A stretch of 64,000 nucleotides of DNA from positions 2,321,501 through 2,385,500 of the forward strand of contig JAUIMM010000636.1 in NCBI GenBank assembly GCA_031769625.1, given 5' to 3'. The stretch's first letter is position 1. Every line of letters begins with the position of its first letter. This document shows positions 24,201 through 33,700 of the stretch, piece after piece. The notes below the pieces were generated by a model that worked only from the letters and a program-made list of their open reading frames with translations, did no database searches and was not told where the DNA came from. The DNA comes from Taudactylus pleione (taxonomy: Eukaryota > Chordata > Amphibia > Anura > Myobatrachidae). The position numbers and the translations under genes are program-made.

Positions 24201-25059
24201 CACCCTAATTACATTATTCACTGCCTGAACACACAACACAGTGCCTCACAGCACTTCTAGTAATGGCACCCTAATGACGTTATTCAGTGCCTGAACACAC
24301 AACACAGTGCTTCACTGCACTCCTAGTAATGGCACCCTAATGATGTTATTCAGTGCCTGAACAGACAACAAAGTGCCTCACTGAACTCCTTTTAATGTCA
24401 CCCTAATGACGTTATTCAGTGCCTGAACACACAACACAGTGCTTCACAGCACTCCTAGTAATGGCACCCTGATGACATTATTCACTGCCTGAACAAACAA
24501 CACAGTGCCTTACAGCACTCCTAGTAATGGCACCCTAATGACGTTATTCAGTGCCTGAACACACAACACAGTGCTTCACAGCACTCCTAGTAATGGCACC
24601 CTAATGATGTTATTCAATGCCTGAATACACAACACAGTGCCTCACAGCACTCCTAGTAATGGCACCCTAATGACATTATTCACTGCCTGAACACACAACA
24701 CAGTGCCTCACAGCACTTCTAGTAATGGCACCCTAAAGACGTTATTCAGTGCCTGAACACACAACACAGTGCCTCACTGCACTCCTAGTAATGGCACCCT
24801 AATGACGTTATTCAGTGCCTGAACAGACAACAAAGTGCCTCACAGCACTCCTAGTAATTGCACCCTAATGACGTTATTCACTGCCTGAACACAAAACACA
24901 GTGCCTCACTGCAGTCCTAGTAATGGTATCCTAATGACGTTATTCAGTGCCTGAACAAACACTGTTCTTCACAGCACTCATAGTAATGGCACCCTAATGA
25001 CGTTATTCAGTGCCTGAACATACAACACAGTGCCTCACAGCACTCCTAGTAATGGCACC

Positions 25060-25067
25060 CTAATGAC
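25060..25067. repeat. Target-site duplication, left copy (CTAATGAC)
   Basis: CTAATGAC is part of the normal 66-bp unit and is repeated exactly at 28842-28849 on the other side of the element. Confidence 0.95.
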
Positions 25068-25261
25068 TAGGGGTGTGCACCGGCCACTTTTCGTGTTTTG
25101 TGTTTTGGTTTTGGATCTGGATCTTTCTTCGTGTTTTGGATCTGGATTGGTTTTGCCAAAACCACCCTTCCGTGTTTTGGGTTCTGGGTTTTGTGTTTTG
25201 GATCTGTATTTTTTTGAAAAAAAGCATAAAAACAGCTAAAATCACAGAATTTGTAGGTTTT

Positions 25262-25699
25262 TCTGCTCCTATGCTATTATTAACCTCAATAACCTTAATT
25301 TCCACTCATTTCCAGTCTATTCTGAATACCTCACACCTCACAATAGTGTTTTTATGTCCCAAAGGTTGCACCGAGGTAGCTGGATGACTATGCTAAGCGA
25401 CACGAGTGGGCGGCACAAACACGTGTCCCATCTAGGCGTAAACTGCAGTGGCAGACAGGATGGCATTGAAAAACTAGGCCCCAAACTGTACATAATGCAA
25501 AGAAAAAAAAGAGGTGCAAGATGGAATTGTCCTTGGGCCCTCCCACCCACCCTTATGTTGTATAAACAGGACATGCACACTTTAACAAACCAATCATTTC
25601 AGCGCCAGGGTCTGCCACACAACTGTGGCTGAAATGATTGGTTCGTTTGGGCCCCCACAAAACAAGCTGGCAATTAATCTGTCCCTGCACAAACTGGCT
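25262..25699. other. Left internal region of the hAT element, non-coding
   Basis: On the minus strand this lies 3' of the transposase relic, where the transcript's 3' end would be. An imperfect inverted repeat is visible: TTAACAAACCAATCATTTCA (about 25582-25601) against GCTGAAATGATTGG (about 25628-25641), which could form a hairpin with a loop of about 30 bases. I see no clear polyadenylation signal. Open frames on both strands are unremarkable. Confidence 0.5.
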
Positions 25700-26160
25700 C
25701 TACGGAGGCAAGAAGTCGTCCTCATCCTCCTCATCCACAGATTCCTCACCCTCTTCAGTGTTATGTACATCCTCATCCTCACAGAGTATTAATTCGTCCC
25801 TGCTGGAACCACAGGTCCCTCTGTACGTTCTGGAGGCTGGTCTCCCTGGAAGAGTTGATCATTCATTTTATGAACATCATCTTCTCCACATTTTGTGGAA
25901 GCAACCTCCTACGCCTTTCGCTAACAAGGTTCCCGGCTGCACTAAACACTCTTTCGGAGTACACACTGGAGGGGGGGCAACTCAGGTAAAATAGAGCCAG
26001 TTTGTACAGGGACCTCCAAATTGCTTCTTTTTTCTGCCAGTACAGGTACGGACTGTCTGACATGCCTACTTGGATGCTGTCACCGATGTAATCCTTTAAC
26101 AGACAGACGCACGCTTGTCGCTGCTGCTTTGAGGATTCAAGTGCGGCTACAGCCCACACA
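25700..26160 (-). pseudogene. hAT transposase C-terminal (hATC dimerisation) relic
   Basis: A minus-strand frame from 26159 to 25863 (98 codons) holds the hAT C-terminal dimerisation domain. SPYLYW lies at residues 36-41, then a helical segment, then SERVFSAAGNLVSERRRRL at residues 68-86, and PQNVEKMMFIK at the end. This is the signature of hAT transposases and BED-finger relatives. FIK is followed by a stop that a one-base shift would bypass. Beyond it, in other frames, is an acidic tail (LCEDEDVHN..., then D/E-rich ending DDFLPP) stopping at 25700-25702, so at least two frameshifts separate the domain from its natural end. Upstream, residues 1-22 lie in the first unit of the 138-bp minisatellite, which replaces the rest of the gene. 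Dead transposase; element type highly confident. Confidence 0.9.
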
Positions 26161-26646
26161 ATTCACAAAGACAGAAAAAAAAAAAGAATATTTTTATTGT
26201 TTGTGGAGCCCACTTTGAGGGTTACACCACCCTCTAACAGACAGACGCACGCTTGTCGCTGCTGCTTTGAGGATGCAAGTGCGGCTACAGCCCACACAAT
26301 TCACAAAGACAGAAAAAAGAAGAATATTTTTATTCTTTGTGTAGCACACTTTGAGGGTGTCACCACCCTTTAACAGACAGACGCACGCTTGTCGCTGCTG
26401 CTTTAAGGATGCAGGTGCGGCTACAGCCCACACATTTCACAAAGACCGAAAAAAAAAGAACAATATTTTAATTGTTTGTGTAGCACACTTTGAGGGTGTC
26501 ACCACCCTTTAACAGACAGACGCACGCTTGTCGCTGCTGCTTTAAGGATGCAGGTGCGGCTACAGCCCACACAATTCACAAAGACAGAAAAAAGAAGAAT
26601 ATTTTTATTGTTTGTGTAGCACACTTTGAGGGTGTCACCACCCTTT
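26098..26646. repeat. 136-139-bp minisatellite, four units
   Basis: Units begin AACAGACAGACGCACGCTTG at 26098, 26236, 26372 and 26511, giving spacings of 138, 136, 139 and then 136 bp to the first 160-bp unit. Each contains GTCGCTGCTGCTTT, GTGCGGCTACAGCCCACACA, an A-rich run and CACTTTGAGGGT. The first unit overlaps the codons before the hATC domain, so the unit was captured from the transposase gene. Confidence 0.93.
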
Positions 26647-28330
26647 AACAGACAGGCGCACGCTTGGCACTACTTTGTTGATGCACGTGCGGCTACTGCG
26701 CACACAATTCACAAACACAGAAAATAAATTTTTTTTTGGTTTGGACTGGAGTGTACTTTGGGGGTTACAGCACCCTTTAACGGTCAAGCCAGCTGGCCCT
26801 TTACTTATGACACAGGCGCACGCTTGGCACTACTTTGTTGATGCACATGCGGCTACTGCGCACACAATTCACAAACACAGAAAATAATTTTTTTTTTGGT
26901 TTGGACTGGAGTGTACTTTGGGGGTTACAGCACCCTTTAACGGTCAAGCCAGCCGGCCCTTTACTTATGACACAGGCGCACGCTTGGCACTACTTTGTTG
27001 ATGCACGTGCGGCTACTGCGCACACAATTCACAAACACAGAAAATAATTTTTTTTTTGGTTTGGACTGGAGTGTACTTTCGGGGGTTACAGCACCCTTAA
27101 CGGTCAAGCCAGCCGGCCCTTTACTTATGACACAGGCGCACGCTTGGCACTACTTTGTTGATGCACGTGCGGCTACTGCGCACACAATTCACAAACACAG
27201 AAAATAATTTTTTTTTTGGTTTGGACTGGAGTGTACTTTGGGGGTTACAGCACCCTTTAACGGTCAAGCCAGCCGGCCCTTTACTTATGACACAGGCGCA
27301 TGCTTGGCACTACTTTGTTGATGCACGTGCGGCTACTGCGCACACAATTCACAAACACAGAAAATAATTTTTTTTTTGGTTTGGACTGGAGTGTACTTTG
27401 GGGGTTACAGCACCCTTTAACGGTCAAGCCAGCCGGCCCTTTACTTATGAAACAGGCGCACGCTTGGCACTACTTTGTTGATGCACGTGCGGCTACTGCG
27501 CACACAATTCACAAACACAGAAAATAATTTTTTTTTTGGTTTGGACTGGAGTGTACTTTCGGGGGTTACAGCACCCTTAACGGTCAAGCCAGCCGGCCCT
27601 TTACTTATGACACAGGCGCACGCTTGGCACTACTTTGTTGATGCACGTGTGGCTACTGCGCACACAATTCACAAACACAGAAAATAATTTTTTTTTTGGT
27701 TTGGACTGGAGTGTACTTTGGGGGTTACAGCACCCTTTAACGGTCAAGCCAGCTGGCCCTTTACTTATGACACAGGCGCACGCTTGGCACTACTTTGTTG
27801 ATGCACGTGCGGCTACTGCGCACACAATTCACAAACACAGAAAATAATTTTTTTTTTGGTTTGGACTGGAGTGTACTTTGGGGGTTACAGCACCCTTAAC
27901 GGTCAAGCCAGCCGGCCCTTTACTTATGACACAGGCGCACGCTTGGCACTACTTTGTTGATGCACGTGCGGCTACTGCGCACACAATTCACAAACACAGA
28001 AAATAATTTTTTTTTTGGTTTGGACTGGAGTGTACTTTCGGGGGTTACAGCACCCTTAATGGTCAAGCCAGCCGGCCCTTTACTTATGACACAGGCGCAC
28101 GCTTGGCACTACTTTGTTGATGCACGTGCGGCTACTGCGCACACAATTCACAAACACAGAAAATAATTTTTTTTTTGGTTTGGACTGGAGTGTACTTTCG
28201 GGGGTTACAGCACCCTTTAACGGTCAAGCCAGCCGGCCCTTTACTTATGACACAGGCGCACGCTTGGCACTACTTTGTTGATGCAGGTGCGGCTACTGCG
28301 CACACAATTCACAAACACAGAAAATATATT
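26647..28330. repeat. 160-bp minisatellite, about 10.5 units
   Basis: Units begin ACAGGCGCACGCTTGGCACT at 26652, 26812, 26972, 27132, 27292, 27452, 27612, 27772, 27931, 28091 and 28252, so the spacing is 160 bp with single-base exceptions. They share GTGCGGCTAC, CACACAATTCACAAA and CAGAAAAT with the neighbouring 138-bp units. They differ by an extra segment (GGTCAAGCCAGCCGGCCC plus TTTACTTATGAC), so both families have a common origin. A G/C and indel variant near GTACTTT(G/C)GGGGGTT recurs with a three-unit period. Each unit carries a 70-codon frame that is purely a by-product of the repeat. Confidence 0.95.
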
Positions 28331-28620
28331 ATTTTTTTAGCACTTGGGGGGAGCACCCCTGATGGACAGAGCACCCCCTGGACAACACTACAGCACCTCT
28401 TTAGGACTGGGACACTGCACAGGACTTTGGAGTGGACACAGCCCCTATGGAGAACTGACTGCACAACACAGTCCAGCCAGCCCCTATGGACTTTGAAGTA
28501 GTGGACACAGCCCCTATTAACAACAGCAGCACAGCACAACACAGCCAGCCCCTATGGACTTTGAAGTAGTGGACAACAGCAGCACTACACTACACTACAC
28601 TACACAGCCCTAACTCCCAC
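28331..28620. other. hAT element region with direct repeats and CACTA microsatellite
   Basis: A C/A-rich stretch. AGCCAGCCCCTATGGACTTT followed by GAAGTAGTGGACA occurs at 28475 and 28543 (68-bp offset), and shorter CAGCCCCTATGG words occur nearby. A (CACTA)n microsatellite of about five units lies at 28583-28606. On the minus strand this would be the 5' untranslated part downstream of the TATA element. Confidence 0.75.
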
Positions 28621-28673
28621 CCTCCATCTTCACTGTCCACAGCCGAGTGAGAAAATGGCGCCGACGTGGGTAC

Positions 28674-28681
28674 CTTATATA
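28674..28681 (-). promoter_or_regulatory. TATA box of the hAT element promoter (minus strand)
   Basis: TATATAAG on the minus strand, inside CCTATATAAGGTACC, lies about 160 bp inside the right end. GC-rich sequence follows, and then a candidate ATG (minus strand, around 28628) that stops after five codons. Its position and direction match the expected promoter of a transposase transcribed toward the hATC relic. Activity is untested. Confidence 0.55.
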
Positions 28682-28806
28682 GGATCCAAAACCCGCGAGA
28701 CTCGGAAGGCGGGATGATGACGTTTTGCCTCGATTTCAGATCCGAGTCATGCGGGAAAAGTCGAGCCTGATTCGGATCGGACTCGGATCGGGGGGGCTCG
28801 GGGGGG

Positions 28807-28827
28807 TTCGGATTTCAGAAATCCGAA
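28807..28827. repeat. Perfect hairpin next to the right end of the hAT element
   Basis: TTCGGATTT, a CAG loop, then AAATCCGAA: 9-bp arms with a 3-bp loop, 14 bp inside the right terminus. Two runs of seven G (28790-28796 and 28800-28806) lie directly beside it. Subterminal palindromes are common in hAT elements and may help transposase binding. Confidence 0.8.
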
Positions 28828-30733
28828 CCCGCTCACCCCTACTAATGACATTATTCACTGCCTGATCAAATAACACAGTGCTTCACAGCACTCCTAGTAA
28901 TGGCACCCTAATGGCGTTATTCAGTGCCTGAACACACAACACAGTGCCTTACCGCACTCCTAGTAATGGCACCCTAATGACGGTATTCAGTGCCTGATCA
29001 AATAACACAGTGCTTCACAGCACTCCTAGTAATGGCACCCTAATGACGTTATTCAGTGCCTGAACACACAACACAGTGCCTTACAGCACTCCTAGTAATG
29101 GCACCCTAATGACGTTATTCAGTGCCTGAACACACAACACAGTGCTTCACAGCACTCCTAGTAATGGCACCCTAATGACGTTATTCACTGCCTGAACACA
29201 CACACAACACAGTGCCTCACAGCACTCCTAGTAATGGCACCCTAATGACGTTATTCACTGCCTGAACACACAACACAGTGCCTCACTGCAATCCTGGTAA
29301 TTGCACGCTAATGACGTTATTCAGTGCCTGAACACACAACACAGTGCCTCACTGCAGTCCTAGTAATGGCACCCTAATGACGTTATTCAGTGCCTGAACA
29401 CACAACACAGTGCCTCACTGCAGTCCTAGTAATGGCACCCTAATGACGTTATTCAGTGTCTGAACACACAACACAGTGCCTCACAGCACTCCTAGTAATG
29501 GCACCCTAATGATGTTATTCAGTGCCTGAACAAAAAACAGTGATTCACAGCACTCCTAGTAATGGCACCCTAATGACGTTATTCAGAGCCTGAACAGACA
29601 ACACAGTGCCTCACAGCACTCCTAGTAATGGCACCCTAATGACATTATTCACTGCCTGAACACACAACACAGTGCCTCACAGCACTCCTAGTAATGGCAC
29701 CCTAATGACGTTATTCAGTGCCTGAACACACAACACAGTGCCTCACAGCTCTCCTAGTAATGGCACCCTAATGAAATTATTCACTCTCTGAACACACAAC
29801 ACAGTGCTTCACAACACTCCTAGTAATGGCACCCTGATGACATTATTCACTACCTGAACACACAACACAGTGCCTCACTGCAGTCCTAGTAATGGCACCC
29901 TAATGACGTTAATCAGTGCCTGATCAAATAACACAGTGCTTCACAGCACTCCTAGTAATGGCACCCTAATGACATTATTTAGTGCCTGAACACACAACAC
30001 AGTGACTCACTGCAGTCCTAGATGATGGCTCCCTAATGAAGTTATTCAGTGCCTGAACACACAACACAGTGCCTCACTGAACTCCTTTTAATGTCACCGT
30101 AATGACGTTATTCAGTGCCTGAACACACAACATAGTGCTTCACAGCACTCCTAGTAATGGCACCCTGATGACATTATTCACTGCCTGAACACACAACACA
30201 GTGCCTCACAGCACTCCTAGTAATGACACCCTAATGACATTATTCTCTCTCTCAACACACAACACAGTGCTTCACAACACTCCTAGTAATGGCACCCTGA
30301 TGACATTATTCACTGCCTGAACACACAACACAGTGCCTTACTGCAGTCCTAGTAATGGCACCCTAATGACGTTAATCAGTGCCTGATCAAATAACACAGT
30401 GCTTCACAGCACTCCTATTAATGGCACCCTAATGACATTATTCAGTGCCTGAACACACAACACAGTGCTTCACTGCACTCCTAGTAATGGCACCCTAATG
30501 ATGTTATTCAGTGCCTGAACAGACAACAAAGTGGCTCACTGAACTCCTTTTAATGTCACCCTAATGGCGTTATTCAGTGCCTGAATACACAACACAGTGC
30601 CTCACAGCACTCCTAGTAATGGCACCCTAATGACATTATTCACTGCCTGAACACACAACACAGTGCCTCACAGCACTTCTAGTAATGGCACCCTAATGAC
30701 GTTATTCAGTGCCTGAACACACAACACAGTGCC

Positions 30734-33700
30734 TCAATGCACTGCTAGTAGTGGCACCCTAATGACGTTATTCAGTGCCTGAACAGACAACAAAGTGCCT
30801 CACAGCACTCCTAGTAATTGCACCCTAATGATGTTATTCACTGCCTTAACACAAAACACAGTGCCTCACTGCAGTCCTAGTAATGGTACCCTAATGACGT
30901 TATTCAGTGCCTGAACAAACACAATGCTTCACAGCACTCATAGTAATGGCACCCTAATGACGTTATTCAGTGCCTGAACACACAACACAGTGCCTCACAG
31001 CACTCCTAGTAATGGCACCCTAATGTCATTATTCACTGCCTGAACACACAACACAGTGCCTCACAGCACTCCTAGTAGTGGCACACTAATGACATTATTC
31101 AGTGCCTGAACACACAACACAGTGCTTCACAGCACTCCTAGTAATGTCACCCTAATGACGTTATTCACTGCCTGAACACACAACACAGTGCCTCACAGCA
31201 CTCCTAGTAATGGCACACTAATGACGTTATTCAGTGCCTGAACACACAACACAGTGCCTCACTGCACTCCTAGTAATGGCACCCTAATGACGTTATTCAG
31301 TGCCTGAACACACAACACAGTGCTTCACAGCACTCCTAGTAATGGCACCCTAATGACGTTATTCAGTGCCGGAACACACAACACAGTGCCTCACAGCACT
31401 CCTAGTAATGGCACCTTGATGACATTATTCACTGCCTGAACACACAACACAGTGCCTCACTGCAGTCCTAGTAATGGCACCCTAATGACGTTATTCAGTG
31501 CCTGAACAACACAACACAGTGCCTCATTGCAGTCCTAATAATGGCACCTTAATCACGTTATTCAGTGCCTGATCACATAACACAGTGCTTCACAGCACTC
31601 CTAGTAATGGCACCCTAATGACGTAATTCACTGCCTGAACACACAACACAGTGCCTCACTGCAGTCCTAGTAATGGCACCTTAATGACGTTATTCAGTGC
31701 CTGAACACAACACAGTGCCTCACAGAACTCCTTTTAATGTCACCCTAATGACGTTATTCACTGCCTGAACACACAACACAGTGCCTCACTGCAGTCCTAG
31801 TAATGGCACCCTAATGACGTTATTCAGTGCCTGAACACACAACACAGTGCCTCACTGCAGTCCTAGTAATGGCACCCTAATGACGTTATTCAGTGCCTGA
31901 ACACACAACACAGTGCCTCACAGCACTCCTAGTAATGGTACCCTAATGACATTATTCACTGCCTGAAACACAGCACAGTGCCTCACTGCACTGCTAGTAA
32001 TGGTACCCTAATGTCATTATTCACTACCTGAACACACAACACAGAGCCTCACAGCACTCCTAGTAATGGCACACTAATGACGTTATTCAGTGCCTGAACA
32101 CACAACACAGTGCATCACAGCACTCCTAGTAAAGGCACCCTAATGACGTTATTCACTGCCTGAACACACAACACAGTGCCTCACTGCACTCGTAGTAATG
32201 GCATCCTAATGACGTTATTCAGTGCCTGAACACACAACACAGTGCCTCACAGCACTCCTAGTAATGGCACCCTAATGACGTTATTCACTACCTGAACACA
32301 CAACACAGTGCCTCACTGCAGTCCTGGTAATGGCACCCTAATGACGTTATTCAGTGCCTGAACACACTACACAGAGCCTCACAGAACTCCTTTTATTGTC
32401 ACCCTAATAACGTTATTCACTGCCTGAACACACAACCCAGTGCCTTACTGCAGTCCTAGTAATGGCACCCTAATGACGTTATTCAGTGCCTGAACACACA
32501 ACACAATGCTTCACAGCACTCCTAGTAATGGCACCCTAATGACGTTATTCACTGCCTGAACACACAACACAGTGCCTCACAGCACTCCTAGTAATGGTAC
32601 CCTAATGACATTATTCACTGCCTGAAACACAGCACAGTGCCTCACAGCACTCCTAGTAATGGCACCCTAATGACGTTATTCTGTGCCTGAACACACAACA
32701 CAGTGCCTCACAGCAATCCTGGTAATTGCACGCTAATGACGTTATTCAGTGCCTGAACACACAACACAGTGCCTCACAGCACTCCTAGTAATGGCACCCT
32801 AATGACATTATTCACTGCCTGAACACACAACACAGTGCCTCACTGCAATCCTAGTAATGGCACCCTAATGACGTTATTCAGTGTCTTAACACACAACACA
32901 GTGCCTCACAGCATTCCTAGTAATGGCACCCTAATGATGTTATTCAGTGCCTGAACAAAAAACACAGTGATTCACAGCACTCCTAGTAATGGCACCCTCA
33001 TGACGTTATTCAGTGCCTGAACACACAACAAAGTGCCTCACAGCACTCCTAGTAATGGCACCCTAATGACATTATTCACTGCCTGAACACACAACACAGT
33101 GTCTCACAGCACTTCTAGTAATGGCACCCTAATGACGTTATTCAGTGCCTGAACACACAACACAGTGCCTCACTGCACTCCTAGTAATGGCACCCTAATG
33201 ACGTTATTCAGTGCCTGAACAGACAACACAGTGCCTCACAGCACTCCTAGTAATTGCACCCTAATGACCTTATTCACTGCCTGAACACAAAACACAGTGC
33301 TTCACAGCACTCCTAGTAATGGCACCCTAATGACGTTATTCACTGCCTGAACACACAACACAGTGCCTCACTGCACTGCTAGTAATGGCACCCTAATGTC
33401 ATTATTCACTGCCTGAACACACAACACAGTGCCTCACAGCACTCCTAGTAATGGCACACTAATGACGTTATTCAGTGCCTGAACACACAACACAGTGCTT
33501 CACAGCACTCCTAGTAATGGCACCCTAATGACATTATTCACTGCCTGAACACACAACACAGTGCCTCACTGCACTCCTAGTAATGGCATCCTAATGACGA
33601 CATTCAGTGCCTGAACACACAACACAGTGCCTCACAGCACTCCTAGTAATGGCACCCTAATGACGTTATTCACTACCTGAACACACAACACAGTGCCTCA

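Larger units (their letters stand above)
9385..25067. repeat. 66-bp satellite array, left part
   Basis: Tandem copies of a 66-bp unit. In order it contains CAGTGCCTGAACACACAACA, CAGTGCCTCACAGCACTCCT, AGTAATGGCACCCTAATGAC and GTTATT. The words CAGTGCCTGA and CAGTGCCTCA lie 20 bp apart, hinting at a shorter ancestral repeat. The first units (9385-9480, and their duplicate) are degenerate, as expected at an array edge. By length there are roughly 230 copies here. The consensus unit holds stop codons in all six frames (for example TAG TAA in CCTAGTAATGG), and since 66 is a multiple of three these recur in every unit. Variants recur in blocks, showing higher-order organisation. The array is cut at 25067 by a hAT element and resumes at 28842. 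Confidence 0.97.
25068..28841 (-). mobile_element. hAT transposon (Ac-like ends) inserted in the 66-bp array
   Basis: A 3774-bp element beginning TAGGGGTGTGCACCGG and ending CACCCCTA, with an 8-bp duplication CTAATGAC of array sequence. TAGGG(A/G)TG ends with 8-bp duplications are typical of the hAT superfamily. On the minus strand, the order is: a TATA element near the right end (28674-28681), an untranslated-like stretch with direct repeats, about 2.2 kb of two related minisatellites, then a hAT transposase C-terminal relic (25700-26160), then the left end. The transposase N-terminal and catalytic regions appear to be missing, replaced by tandem repeats, so the element is non-autonomous. 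Subterminal regions carry repeated GTGTTTTGGATCTGGAT words (left) and CGGATCGG/CTCGGATC words (right). Confidence 0.93.

Noticed and set aside
25638..25994. Plus-strand 118-codon serine-rich frame
   Set aside because: It is the antisense of the hAT transposase acidic tail and hATC domain. The serine runs are the reverse complement of D/E-rich codons.
26675..28166. Series of near-identical 70-codon frames (MLMH(V/M)RLLRTQFT...)
   Set aside because: One frame per 160-bp unit, spaced exactly by the repeat period. This is a product of tandem repetition; no promoter or domain supports translation.
26647..28330. Candidate splice acceptor (TGTGCGCAG) and donor (ATAAGTAAAG) in each 160-bp unit on the minus strand
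   Set aside because: The words fit loose splice consensus, but there is no coding continuity and such matches are frequent by chance. Without RNA evidence they cannot be called.
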